A stretch of DNA of 64,000 bases from Anastrepha obliqua (Eukaryota > Arthropoda > Insecta > Diptera > Tephritidae): assembly GCF_027943255.1 (NCBI RefSeq), contig NC_072894.1:59027601-59091600 (forward strand), given 5' to 3'. The position numbers and the translations under genes are program-made. Positions 22,521-33,949 of this stretch are shown here, piece after piece. The stretch's first letter is position 1, and every line of letters starts with the position of its first letter. Under the pieces are notes generated by a model that saw only the letters and a program-made list of their open reading frames with translations, was not told the origin of the DNA and searched no databases.

Positions 22521-25106
22521 AGTTGTATTTATAATTAAAAATCGAGCGAAAAATCGAGCGTGCATAATTTCAAACGTTTCTGTTCAAACAAATTAAAGAA
22601 AAATGTAAAGAAACTTAAAGACGAGGAGTGTGATGATAATTTTTAAATACGTGCACACAAATACACACAAACAATACTTTATCAACGTTCAACAATACAT
22701 AAATATGTATTTAGAGCATATTTGAAAAAAAAAATGAGCGAGAAACACTAGAACACACATTCACTTGCGCGGGAATGAACACATATACATACATACATAC
22801 TTAACACGAATATACAAAACACACACTTTTCAATGAAAAATAATATTATATTAATATTAGTGATCTTTAAATTTTTCATTACCACAGCAGATTTTTTATT
22901 TTTTATCATTTTTTTCTTCTGTTTGAATTCTTTTTTTTTAATTTTATGCTGCTAATAATTAAATCTCAGTTGATTTTTTACATTCACAAAAAAGCCCCCA
23001 GCTTTCCATTCATTTAATAAAGAAGAGAAAAGTACCGGGTTATATTCCCAACATAGGGTTCTTTGTACTTTCAAAAATTTGTGTAAAGTAGGAGCCAAAC
23101 TTTTCGTATTTCTCGAAAATAAAACTCTCCTGGTCCCACAAACATAAATTTCATTGCGAAGCATGTCGTTAAATAAAAATGTTGCATGTAAAATTTCTTT
23201 AATGGGTAGAGACAGAAAGAGTCAGCATCAATCGGAATATACTCGGATTGTATTGGGGCAGTTTGTAGCAAAAATATAAATATAAATAATTTAAATAATA
23301 ATTATTAAAATGAATACTATGTATTAATTAATTTATATATTTTTGTTGAACTCTTTATTATTAAAACTTATGATATAAGCTGACAAAATTCAAAACCAGT
23401 TAACAAAATTAAAATTTCCTATTCCAAGCTAGAATAATAGGAATGTCTCTAAATGTTGACAAAATTTTACATTCAGTAAACCAAACGATAGAAGAACCCC
23501 TAGAAAACAGTTTTTTATTAACAGCTAATTCATATTTTTTAATAAAATTTGCTATAGAGTTTCGCAACTTAATTGGCACAAAAAAGAAAAATAAACATTA
23601 AAATTTGGCATAACATGAAATCGATTTGAAATTTCTGCAATAACCGAATCAATGATGCTTAGAAAAGAGTTTCTCATAAAATTGATTTCATCATCAACAA
23701 CCACTGAGTTGCCCTTTTCCTTCTCATTGAAAAATTTTGTATACTGTTTTTAGTGGAAAAAAATCATGATGAAACCTCTTTTACTGTGCCCTTTTTAATC
23801 CGCTAAAACTCAATCTCATTGATTCTAGATTAGCGCCAAATTTGCGAGTAAACCTCCAAGATTTTTAGCTTCGCCGACAACTGTGATGTACCCAACCTGA
23901 AAGATGATGTTTCTCTCATTAATTAGGTTTAAAATATTGCAACATATGGAAGACTTAAAAAAGAGTGGACGCATACATTTTTATGCACTTTAAAACAGCA
24001 TTCACATCTCTACGAGTTTCTGTGCACTATTATTAATTTTTAATAACGACTTCCCTCTTCTAATTCAAATAAAAATAGATTTGAATTGTATCTAGAATCA
24101 GAATTGTATCACAAATCCTCTGCCGCAGATTTAATGTTTATATTTGTAGGTCGGCTGTACTAAAAGGGCCAACAAAACCATGACAGTTGCTTTTTTTTCT
24201 TGCTTTTGTGTTTGACTCTTAGAAAGTTCGATAACCACTTTTTGGTAGTAGTCCAAAAGAATTTCTTAAATGGTTTTTGCCGTCGCTATGTATTCCGCAT
24301 TATATCGGAAAGCCACTTTTAGTGTTTTCCTTTAAGTAGTATAAGAAGCCTTTTGCAGTTTTGGCAAGTACTTATTAATTCAAGGTGGCCCAAAATAAAC
24401 TAACTAAAAATAGCTAACTGACTTTTTTTCCCCTGAAGAGGAGCCATTTAAAATATACTTTGCTCAAACACAGCACAGCAACCACACATATAGACAAAAA
24501 CACAGTACATTGCGGTATTTTACTGAAGTATTTCATACCTTGGGTTATTTTCTTCATTGCAAACATTTATTGTCGACCAACTTATTTTGAGTTGCAAAAA
24601 AATAGGCCACTCCCTATTTGACAAAATGCTGAGTTTCAACGCTTTCGCAAGATAACAGGGTTGCAGTAAAATAAAAATTACTTTAGGGGTTAGGGGATAT
24701 ATTTTATATTATATTAGGATAGCTAAATATTTTATTTTTAATTTGTTCAAACACTTTTTTTGATTTCGACCATTGTGCGCTGGATGGAAGCCTCTTTAAT
24801 AAAGCAGTAATATTTTATTTTCTTCCCTCTCTAATAATTTCTTAATTTTTTTTCTCACACCTCATCTTTTTATTTTATTTTTATATGGATTTGTTAACAA
24901 TATTTATTTTTATACTTTTTATTTACCAAAAATTAGCTGCAACTTCTAAGTCCTTTTTTTGTTGTTTTGTTCTTGCTAAAGTAGATTTTTGCTGTATAGC
25001 ATAAAGAGCTGAGCTAAGCCCAAATAAGCCTACCACTTTTAAAGTATTTTTAAATTTCAATAAATTCTGAAACAAAAGAATCAACAAAAACTCTACAACA
25101 ATCGCA

Positions 25107-25225
25107 ATGGCCGCTGTTCAACGTAAATTGGTACACAAGCAATTCAACTCCCCAATGGGACTTTACTCGCAGCAAAATGTCAAAGAGACATTGGATCGTG
25201 AGCTGAAAGCTTTCGGCGCTGATGG
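25107..25225 (+). CDS. Zasp66: ZASP-family (PDZ/LIM muscle Z-disc protein) first coding exon, probable Zasp66 homologue
   Basis: An ATG in good context (ATCGCAATGG, preceded by an A-rich leader) opens 39 codons. They start MAAVQRKLVHKQF, contain the ZASP motif QFNSPMGLYSQQNVKETL (residues 12-29) and end AFGADG, interrupted by a GTAAGT donor at 25226. The partial codon leaves two bases (GG) for the next exon. ZASP-motif proteins bind alpha-actinin and anchor it at the Z-disc of muscle, the motif usually following a PDZ domain. No PDZ is encoded upstream in this window, so this is either an alternative start giving a short isoform or an initiating exon downstream of more distant ones. No later exon is recognisable to the right end, so the intron would be over 38 kb. 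The symbol is my best recollection of the family member and needs a search; ZASP family membership is firmer than the paralogue. Confidence 0.72.
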
Positions 25226-25231
25226 GTAAGT
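25226..25231 (+). promoter_or_regulatory. 5' splice donor of the ZASP exon
   Basis: GATGG followed by GTAAGT, a near-consensus donor exactly where the reading frame loses similarity to the family. It decides the exon end. Confidence 0.75.
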
Positions 25232-25820
25232 TGATATGCCAGTAATTATGTAACACGAATACGTACGAAAAATCTATTTTTATGTACATATGTGGATATA
25301 AATGTGAATATGAGTAGATGAAGAATGTATTAAGAAAGCATTAAATACATTTGCAAAACAACCTCTGAGAAGACTCAATATATTTGTCATATATGTTTTC
25401 GCCTTATTGCTCTTCAATGTGCAATTAAGTTTTGTATTGAATGACCTACCAGGAATTAGGAGCCTGCATCCTTATTTGCAAATAATTTGATGTTTGTTGT
25501 TTTTTCTTTATTTTCGTACCTTTTTACTTTAACCAAAATGTGCTTTTTTAGAAACTCTAATTTTGATGTCATGGAAAAGTTACTTTTTAAATGAAATTTT
25601 CTGTGTAAATGATGATTCAAAAAAGAAAGATTGTGAAAAGTTTGACAACTGATTTCGGATGTTACTTTTTCCACTGATGGAATTTGCAATTAAGCGAAAA
25701 GGGGTAGAAGTTTATATGGGAGCAAAAAATTTAAAAAATGTTGAATGATTTTATGTTATTTCATGTATGGCACTTAATGATTTAGGTTTTTAACTTAACT
25801 ATTGGCGCACAATTATCATA
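25232..25820. other. Start of the presumed ZASP intron, no gene
   Basis: AT-rich intronic sequence with no transposon ends. Transposon density rises from 25823 onward. Confidence 0.5.
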
Positions 25821-25822
25821 TA

Positions 25823-26714
25823 CGAGGAGACTTCAATAAATATCCCTGTTAAAAATGAAGACACAATTAAAACAAAAAAAAAATTCTTTTATTTTTCCAC
25901 ATATTTCGCTGAAAGATACACTTCTCCCAACCCTCAGGCCATTTTTTTTACAGCTTCGGATGAATGTGGTGCATTATCGTAGTGAAACAGCACCTTCTTT
26001 TTCGCCAAATGCGGCCGAGTCTCCTTAAATTTTCTGTGAAAACAGTCCAATAACTCACTGTAGTATAGTTCAGTGATCGTTCTTCTTTTTCCTAAAAAAT
26101 CTATGAAGATGATGCCGTTCGCATCCCAAACAATCGCCGCCATGACCTTCCCGGCCGATAGGACAGTCTTCGCCTTCTTTGGAGCAGATTCACCGGAAGA
26201 AATCCATTGTTTAGATTAATGTTTAGTTTTTGGTGTTAAATGATGAAGCCAGATTTTATGAACCATGACAACTCGATGCAAAAATTTCTTCGGATTTCGC
26301 TTAAATTGTTCAAAACACTGCTTCGAAGTTAACAGCCTCAACCGCTTCTTGTTGTCCATGCACAATCGCTGCACCCATCGGGCCAACAATTTTTTCATCG
26401 CCAACTAATCACGTAAAATATTAATTGCCATTCCGGTTGATACACCTATGGCCTCTGCTACTTCGCGCATTTTCGATTGCCGATCAGCGAGAATGATGTC
26501 GTGGGCTTTTTAAATGATTTTCTCGGTAATCACGTGTGTCAGGCGTCCTGGTCGCTCCTCATCTAAAGCGAATGTTCGCCAACGCTCTTATCTGCTGGCA
26601 TTTTTTCCCATCCAAAAACCGCCGCATGATAGATGGCAGCACACGATGCTAACACCAACTTCCCCCAAAACCACCCTCTGTCATCAAACACGGATACTTA
26701 TTGAACCGCCCCTG
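25823..26714 (-). mobile_element. Deleted mariner with both TIRs and TA duplication
   Basis: Inverted ends (left with TTCAATAAATATCCCTGTT, right complementary to GGTTCAATAAGTATCCGTG) flanked by TA (25821-25822, 26715-26716). The minus strand encodes transposase pieces: WVQRLCMDNKKRLRLL and KQCFEQFKRNPKKFLHRVV (26380-26270), KTVLSAGKVMAAIVWDANGI (26175-26110), then KTRPHLAKKKVLFHYDNAPH (26020-25960). After the second catalytic D (HYDNAPH) the text jumps to the extreme C-terminus, so roughly 90-100 residues including the third catalytic aspartate are deleted. Same family as 575-773. Confidence 0.88.
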
Positions 26715-26719
26715 TACAT

Positions 26720-27460
26720 ATTGACAATGCATGCGATTGGCATCCATATGTGCCTATTTACTTACTTCTTTATATACTATATTTTACAGTATTTTTGTTT
26801 GTGAAGCTTTGATATAAAAATGTTATGCTTTTTTCATGTTTTAGAAAGGTGAATATCCGAAATCCAAAAGCTCGAAGTTTGACAAGCAAGGGTGATAACC
26901 AAGACCATTCAAAAATGAAATACAACATAAAAGCCTTAGCATTTTTAACTTAATAGATGGACTTTAACAATTTCTGGAACTTTCGGTACACTTCCCAAAA
27001 TCTTTAATATCTTGATAAATAAATTTGCCACAAAAATTATATGTCCCATATCCTCAGAAGACCTATGTTAATCGATGTAAGAAAATTGAATATTGCCTGC
27101 GTCATATTGTCCCAAGCCCAATGAATTACTTTGGTTGTTCCTTCCAACTGTTTAATCTATAACTTTCAGAAAGTATTTCATTGACGCTAGATTTGAATTT
27201 TTCCAGTGTCGCAAGTCATTCCTTAAGATGGGCCAATTCTTTTTCCAGGTGAAATACGCGACTATCAGTATATGATCTAAGTCCAAATTTGTTTAAATAA
27301 AACTACACTTTCTAAATAAAAAAGGACTTACTACATTTGCGTAGAAGGCCAAAACATGGGCCGTCTAGGGGCAATTCAGAATTTCGATTTCGATCTCGAA
27401 ATCCTTTGCCAACAAGTGACACACGCAAACCTTTTCGCCTGAGGTTAATGAAGTGTCACA
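26720..27460. other. No recognisable gene
   Basis: AT-rich sequence without recognisable ORFs. The ORF at 27337-27531 has no known motif and runs into the LINE 3' tail. Confidence 0.45.
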
Positions 27461-27465
27461 TGATT

Positions 27466-28500
27466 TTCTTTATTTATTTATTTGCATATTTAGTTTATAA
27501 AAAAATATTTTTTTACAGATTAACAGATTAACTATTATACTTAGATTAGGGCATTGTTCTCAGAATAACAGTAAAAATTGTTTAGACAAAGAAAAATCAA
27601 GGTCTATAGATGTTAAGATTTGGTTAAATTCACAAATAGCCCTTCCAATAGGTGCATTACGTGCATAATTTCTTCTAGCATCATCTGCGTAGAAAGGCGA
27701 CGAAGCGCGAAGATACCTCCACGGAGCATTGAAATTTATTCTTTCTTAAAGTGACTGACAGTCATAAACTCTTTGTATAATGCAAAATATAATATAATAA
27801 TAGTTAAGATAATATTAACCTTCTTTAATCGAGTGATTTCACATTGAGGATTCACATAGGATCCAAGAAACCCAATGAACGTAAGGCAAAGTATAGAAAT
27901 ACCGTCGGCACGCGCTCGATCCTATCAATATGGAACTGGTGGAAAGGGCGCCAGATTATTGTAGCATATTCCCGATTCGAGCGAACGAAAGAGGTATATA
28001 AAGCAGTTTTATGGTGTGCGGCGTACGGTAAATTTAGTGCTATTACGCTGTACTATAGCAAGCATAGCGTATGCCTTTTATATGTCAAATTAATGAAAAT
28101 TTAATATCAAAGATCACGCCGAGATCCTTAAATTGTTGAATGGATTGTAAGATTTCTTCAGAGAAGCTGTACTGGGTTTCTAACAAAACTGCGTGATTTT
28201 GAAAACGAAACATGGACGCATTTTTTAATATTTAAAGAACAATGTGATTTCAGGCACCAAAGAAATAATTTATTTTGTTCTGCAGTATTCTTAATGACTG
28301 AATAAATCTTCAGATCGTCGGCGTATAATAGAAAGTTGCCGAATGAATGCAAGAGCCAAAAATGAACAGCAATATATACAACTTTGTGGTACGCCAGAGG
28401 TGGCGAAAAAAGGTTCAGATTGAACATCACCGAGTGTGAAAACGCATCGCCCTCGACTCAAATAGGGTTTAAGCCATTGCAGAAAAGTAGAATGAAAACT
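27466..28500 (-). pseudogene. Jockey/CR1-like LINE 3' half relic
   Basis: On the minus strand, in changing frames: GNFLLYADDLKIYSVIKNTA (28345-28285) with the YADD active site, then CSLNIKKCVHVSFSKSRS, FKDLGVIFDIKFSL (near 28130), and REYATIIWRPFHQFHIDRIE (27985-27925, usual LEYASxIWxP). It closes with a C-terminal RRNYARNAPIGRAICEFNQ (27675-27620). The end of the element is an A-rich tail seen as TTTATTTATTTG at about 27470. No RNase H domain follows, as in Jockey and CR1 groups. 5' truncation and stops make it dead. Confidence 0.75.
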
Positions 28501-29480
28501 TAGGTATTTTTTTGGGACTTAAACATAACGTACTTTTTTGAGGCACAACAAAAACAACAACAAAAGTTTTAATTTCTATGCTTTTGAGTAACTTTTCTTT
28601 AGAATTTGGAACGAAAAAAGAGAAAATAAAATTGCTTCATGATTCAAAATCAGTAAAAATCAAGTCTATGTATATTATTTCGTTTAGAAAAATTATTCGT
28701 TTCTTGGTTCTTTGTTAGAAATCAAATAAATTACTAGTAAACATGTAAAAAGAAATTATTTATATAAGATCTCCAAAACAACACGCCTCCGTTTTCTTAA
28801 AATTGTTTCATGCTACTATAGGTTAAACTACGTGATTAGAAAAAAAAATTGGGTATCACTGTGCAAGAATTATCAAATCTATATTTATTGATCTAAACTA
28901 CTAGCTGAGAAATGCAAGCGGTAAGAAAAGTTTTTAATTAATAGGAAAATATTTATTGATACACATATATTAATTGGTTTCAGAGTTCTGAAAGTTTTTG
29001 CATTTGCGTGTGTTGCAAAAAGCCAATTTCGTCCCCAACAATTTCATAAGCGCATATAAAACTTTACGCTTATTGTTTGAAACGAATTTAAAGCCCAAAA
29101 GGATACACGCGGAAGAAAAGAACACAGGATGTTGTATATTCTCTTGCTCTTACACATGTATACATATATGTGTATACACGCATACATGCAACGATAAATA
29201 CGCATTCAACATCCAATCAATTAAATGTTACCTAAACTCATATGCATGCGTCAGTTTTAGTTAGTTCTTGTTTTCATTTCCATTTTTCACTTCCGTGTAG
29301 TGAATTGTAGATACTCCTACGTAGTTATGTTACTATCACGTTGCAAGCATAACGGAAATCGGAAACTTATTAGATCATACAACTTTTGCTGCTGGAAAAG
29401 TTCAAATTAAGTTGAGTAATTCCAACAGCAGAACTCGTTTTTAAATGACAGTGTATGTACTACATAACTGTGGCCCTAGC
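28500..29480. other. No recognisable gene
   Basis: AT-rich, with GTATAC/CATAC repeats around 29155-29195. The ORF at 28998-29264 has no recognisable domain. Confidence 0.45.
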
Positions 29481-29489
29481 AAAGGATGA

Positions 29490-29980
29490 TCAGAGTGGAG
29501 ATATTTTTACCAATAGGGTTTTTTTGACAGATCCAGCGCGCGACTACTGTTAAACTAAATGTATAATTCTTTCAGTGTTTATTGACATTTCATCATGGAA
29601 AGACTAACGTCTCAACAAAATTTACAAATCGTAAAGTTATATTACGAAAATCGAAGCTCTGTGAAAAGTGCGACTTATGGTATTTAGCGAAGAGACCCAC
29701 TTCTGGCTAAATAGCTACGTCAATTAGCAAAATTGCCGCAATTAGGCTGAAACCAATTCGAAGCCATTCAAGAACAGCAATTACATTCACTGGAAAGAAA
29801 TCATAAGATGCGGCCTATGGGCTGGAGGAGTCATTGGCCCATATTTCTTCAAAGACGAGACGGGCGCCAATGTAGCAGTGAATTCGGAATGCTATCACAC
29901 CATGGTAAACGATTTTTTGATGTCGAAAATTAAAGCCCGCGATCTCCACAACATTAAGTTTTAAGCATACATACAGCCTA
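29490..29980 (+). pseudogene. Tc1/mariner-related transposon relic (QQDGATCHT type), 5' end and pieces
   Basis: The frame starting near 29595 reads MERLTSQQNLQIVKLYYENR, the hallmark N-terminus of an insect element family whose transposase has a helix-turn-helix N-terminus and a DDE core. After a large gap it resumes at 29800-29935 with a GPYFFKDETGANVAVNSECY-type segment in which GPYFF and VNSE are clear. Much of the middle and the C-terminal third are gone. Closely related pieces are at 39597-40575 and 37640-37800. Confidence 0.75.
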
Positions 29981-30169
29981 TGAAACAATTTATTTACTAC
30001 GTCGTCGTTTCAGTGAGCAGTTTATTTTTCGTCTTGCACTTTTCTTACTCTTGAGAATGCTCGACTCGGTTTCGGTTCGGTCTATTGTAGCGCTCGGTCT
30101 GGTTTTTGTTTTGGATGACGCCCGTGATGAGGAAATTCCCATGTGGTACGGAACTTCCGTTAAGGTATT

Positions 30170-31400
30170 ACCTTACGGCGGTGGTTAGCTCAAAGGCTCC
30201 TAATTATTGTTGACGCCTACGCAACTCCGCGTGTCTGAGATAATTATGAATATGTGTTATAGATATCTTTCAATCATCGCCAGACTTCAGCATAAAGTCT
30301 ACAACATTTGCTCTGTGTAAGAATTTAAAGGTTTCGGGAGCATGGTTGGTTGGTTAAAGTGGTGATTGTTCCAGAATCCAACTAGCGCTTCCGCACCATT
30401 AAGTTGCCACATCCTCGTTACCAATTTGTTTAACGGTTATTTACAGCATGACTATACCCAGTTTGTGCGGTTTAAGAACCTTATTAGGTTATTGACGTTT
30501 AAGCCAGATAGTTGTTCGAGATTCCTTATCCATTTTCCTTAGATGGAAAGAGAGTGGCAAAATTCCTATTGAAAGTTACCGTCGGGACGATGTAGTTAGT
30601 CCTCACCGAGGTTAACTGAATTTGTCGCAATAATAGACTAGTATGACCATAAGTTTTTTCTCTCCAGGGACCCGCTTTTCGAGAGCATAAAGTGATCAAC
30701 ATCTTCCCCCATCTCCGTGCCCTTTTGGCAGTTTGGTAAACTGTGTGTATTTTCGAAACACCCCGTGCCCTGAAAGGAATTCAGTTAGGCAGTAATTTGT
30801 ACCGCCATTGTTTCTATCTAACTACGTCAAAAGGGTGGGTATTAACTAATGTGTCCATCAACCCGACTTGCTAGCTCAGATCCGTGCCGCATATAAAATG
30901 TCCAAGTTAACAACCCTATTATATAGCACCTTCTGTTCTGGCAAGGGCAACCGTTTTTTGGCTCTCGCTATGTGGCACTTAGAATCTGGTTACTACGACT
31001 CGTAGCGCTCACTGTTGGTGGTGATGTCCTAACGAAAAAGTACAGAGCAATGCTGCTGCCGATTCAAAATCCAGACAAAACAGTATGTCTTAGTGCTGAA
31101 ACAGTTGCTATCTAGTGAAACAAAAGTGGGTTTGAATTGTCCCATATATGACTACTTTCTATTTATACACACACCTTGCTACTAAACACTTTCTTTCAAA
31201 TGATCCAAAGCCCCATCAGCGGCAAACTAGGTTATCTATGGTCATCCATTTTAAGTTCGTCGGGCAATTGCATCTCAGACGGCGGCAGGCCAAAGCTCTG
31301 ACTAAAAATTTGCTTTTTGATTGCCTTAGGCTCTTCTGCACACTTTTATAGACAGCGGCGTTGTTCTCAGCCGATCTGGCTTTCTTTAGACGTGCCATTC
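30170..31400 (-). pseudogene. R1-group LINE relic (linker and C-terminal zinc knuckle)
   Basis: Minus strand. A 60-residue open piece (31398-31216) ARLKKARSAENNAAVYKSVQ followed by SLRQSKSKFL resembles the basic linker between endonuclease and reverse transcriptase. Further on (30830-30700) TNYCLTEFLSGHGVFRKYTQ resembles the TxxLTQFLTGHGxFxxYL motif at the end of RNase H in R1-group elements, followed by a cysteine-containing segment. The intervening RT is scrambled or deleted. The two halves are on the same strand in the correct order, but each is weak alone. Confidence 0.45.
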
Positions 31401-31476
31401 CTTGTTGTTGTTATTGTTAGCATCTAAGAAAAATCTTAGGCATTTTTTAGGAGTCTTTTATTCTTAAAATTGAGAT

Positions 31477-31542
31477 TTTTCATGACAGAACTTCACTCGT
31501 TGGTTGACCATTACCTGTCGAGAGGCGACCTCTTTAAAACCA
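31477..31542 (-). mobile_element. SINE body fragment
   Basis: Minus-strand segment matching the SINE body between the AGCTTTTTCATGGCAGAAAT and GAGGCGACC blocks. It ends abruptly and is followed within 20 bases by a plus-strand SINE piece. Confidence 0.6.
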
Positions 31543-31558
31543 AACTTTTCCATCGATT

Positions 31559-31640
31559 CCATTTGTGGAACAACATCAATACGCACGCCACAAATAAGAG
31601 GAAGAGCTGGGCCGAGCACCTAACAGATATGTAGGCGTCA
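31559..31640 (+). mobile_element. SINE 3' fragment in opposite orientation
   Basis: Plus-strand piece with CCATTTGTGGAACAACATCA, CGCACGCCACAAATAAGAGG and a decayed hairpin, then GTAGGCGTCAATTATTTA corresponding to the conserved tail. Next to an inverted fragment of the same family. Confidence 0.65.
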
Positions 31641-31829
31641 ATTATTTACGTTTTTTATTCTTAAAATATCAGAGAGTGCTGGGAATTCAAATTGATTTGC
31701 GAAAATATTCTTTCTACATTTTATGTGGCGACTGAATGCAAAGCCTGCTGAAAAAATGCTGAATTCATTTATTTCAAAAAAATAACAATCGCTACGTGAG
31801 CAAAATCATAATTAGAGAGCGATCGAACT

Positions 31830-32580
31830 TTGACTTTGGCTTCGGCCATATTCGGCCTCCGGAATGTCAGCTTGGTTTCGGTTCAGCTTCAGCAAAGAAA
31901 GAATTGAGTATTGGCTAAACATTTCTTTATTTTTTTTTTTCGAAATTTGTTCAACTTTTAGACCCTGCAAATTTATTTAAATTTGTTTGAAATATCTAAG
32001 TGCTTCTCCATTGAGTGTGGCTAGTGAGTAATTGTTCACTGCTGTAAGTTAGCTCTATTGCCGCTTGTAAGGTGAAATTGCGGGTATTTGGTTGTTTTCA
32101 TATTGCAATATAAAATTATTCAATTATGAGTATTAAATAATCACTAGTTCTGGACAAATAAAAACAATTTGTTGATTGTTATTTCTGTTGACACGATTGG
32201 CATATAATTTCAGCTAATAATTATTGTCATTGATATTTATCTACCTTCTTTTACTTTTTTATTAAAAAAAATTGATTTTTTGCTATTTGGACCCTTTAAA
32301 ATACTCGTTTTGGATTCGGCTGAACTTGGCCGAAGTTCGGTCTTAATCTGTTAAGTGATTAGTCTTTCTTAGACAGCTCGATTTACTGTGCTATAACGAT
32401 TACCAGGAAATTCAGTGTTCATGCTTACTTTATAATGTCAAAGTAACAGGGAAATTTTCGTTTTTTGCTTAATTTTAAATTTCATAGCAAATGCAATTAC
32501 CCCTTTCGGCATGAACTTTTGAAATTGACACATATATACGACATAATCACTTAACAGGTTAAAAACCGGTGTTCGGTCAT
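31830..32580. repeat. Inverted-repeat structures, possible MITEs
   Basis: Two nested signals. First, TTCGGCC-rich blocks at 31840-31880 and 32300-32340 are roughly complementary (CTTCGGCCATATTCGG versus CTTCGGCCAAGTTCAG on the other strand). Second, an 18-bp inverted pair TAATCTGTTAAGTGATTA (32344-32361) and TAATCACTTAACAGGTTA (32544-32561), with weaker similarity continuing outward. They could be the ends of one or two small non-autonomous DNA elements. Target duplications were not found. Confidence 0.35.
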
Positions 32581-32599
32581 TTTCTAGTTATAATTTACT

Positions 32600-33940
32600 T
32601 GTGCACTAGTACGCTCCGGTATGAAAATGTTCAGCACTGGCAGTTAACACCTATCAACAACATATGAAATGGGTCCTAGCATTGTTTATCTGTTTTTTCA
32701 TTGACCTTGAATGATAGATAGATTACAATTTTATATAAAATTTGATTTTTTAACGTCAGAGAATTAACAGTTACTTCGCTCGTCAAATATGACCGGCCAC
32801 TTCGATTTGTCAAAAATTCAAATAAAGTATTGTAATTAAGCCGATTAAATAATAAAGTCAAATAAATTGAAAATACGAAATGAATTTATTGACTGTTTGA
32901 AGTACAATTCCTTTTTTTTTGAAATATATAACAAATTATTTTCGCTATCCTACACTTAGCCTAAGCAATAACAAGTGTATCAATAAATTTATTCATAATA
33001 TTCGATACACCAACAAATAGAAATATGATAAGAACCAAAGCAATCACACAAAAATATTACTTACCTTACAAGAGTACGAACAATTTGCTTTGCAAATCAT
33101 GCACTCAACAACGGAAGACAATACTTTGTCACAAACACAAGCAAACTAACAAATAAGAAAATATAAATAAATGAATAAGAACGCAATATAATACTAACAA
33201 CAAAAGGATGCTGGAAAAAGCACAAAAAAAAATGCAAACAAAACATGAATGATGACATTCACCACTACAAAACAAAGCAAATGAACAAAAAAGTAGGAAA
33301 ACAAACAAAATCAAAAACAAAAAACTCCGACCAGCGAGGAAGGAAGAAAGAAATAAATGGTTCGTAAGTGACACGCTTCGCAAGGCCAACTTAACAATGT
33401 AAAAAACGAAATTGCAAATAAATTGACCATTGAATTTATTTTCCATTTCTCCCTTCAGCCATTTGAAGTGTTACCAGACGGAAGGCTGATTGCGTATACG
33501 ACATGCAGCACGCATCACCATGCATACTCGCACGTACATACATACATGCATACAATGATTGTTGATATTTTTTGATTTTCAATATCAGCCATTATTGAAC
33601 GCTGACTTTATTGTGCATTTGACTGAGTGAATACATACAAATAGCTATGTATGTATGTATGTATGTAGCTATATATATATGTGTCTATGTACAAGTGTAC
33701 TTACATACTTACTTATATTCCCAGTCAGCATTTTGCCAAATTTTCAAACAAGAAACCGGTTATACACATGTTTGAATGATATTTAAACGGTGGAATATGC
33801 ACTTATTTCCTAATAAAATATGACTTTGCCATCGGGGAAAAATTGTACCCTGCATCTGACAATCCCTGAGGAGTGTTTGATGATCCCTATTTTCAAATTA
33901 CTACTGTAGGCAAAAAGTAAGGTGAATTTGGTTGTAAAAT
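32600..33940. other. No recognisable gene
   Basis: AT-rich, with an A-rich stretch (33120-33360) that gives a long but low-complexity minus-strand ORF of F, L and C residues, not credible as a gene. A GTAT/TA microsatellite lies at 33643-33682. Confidence 0.45.
33643..33682. repeat. GTAT/TA microsatellite
   Basis: Perfect ATGT/GTAT units followed by a TA run. Confidence 0.85.
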
Positions 33941-33949
33941 GAAAAATCA

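Larger units (their letters stand above)
19640..25100. other. Transposon-poor non-coding region upstream of the ZASP exon
   Basis: Over about 5.5 kb I see no transposase, LINE or SINE apart from one short repeat fragment at 20917-21065. The sequence is AT-rich, with a TG microsatellite (20154-20192). This contrasts strongly with the flanks. As it precedes a host coding exon it may hold an alternative promoter, 5' untranslated exons and muscle enhancers, but no specific site can be assigned by reading alone. Confidence 0.45.

Noticed and set aside
33129..33446. Minus-strand ORF rich in F, L, C resembling a membrane protein
   Set aside because: It is the complement of an A/AAC-rich low-complexity tract; no topology or family features.
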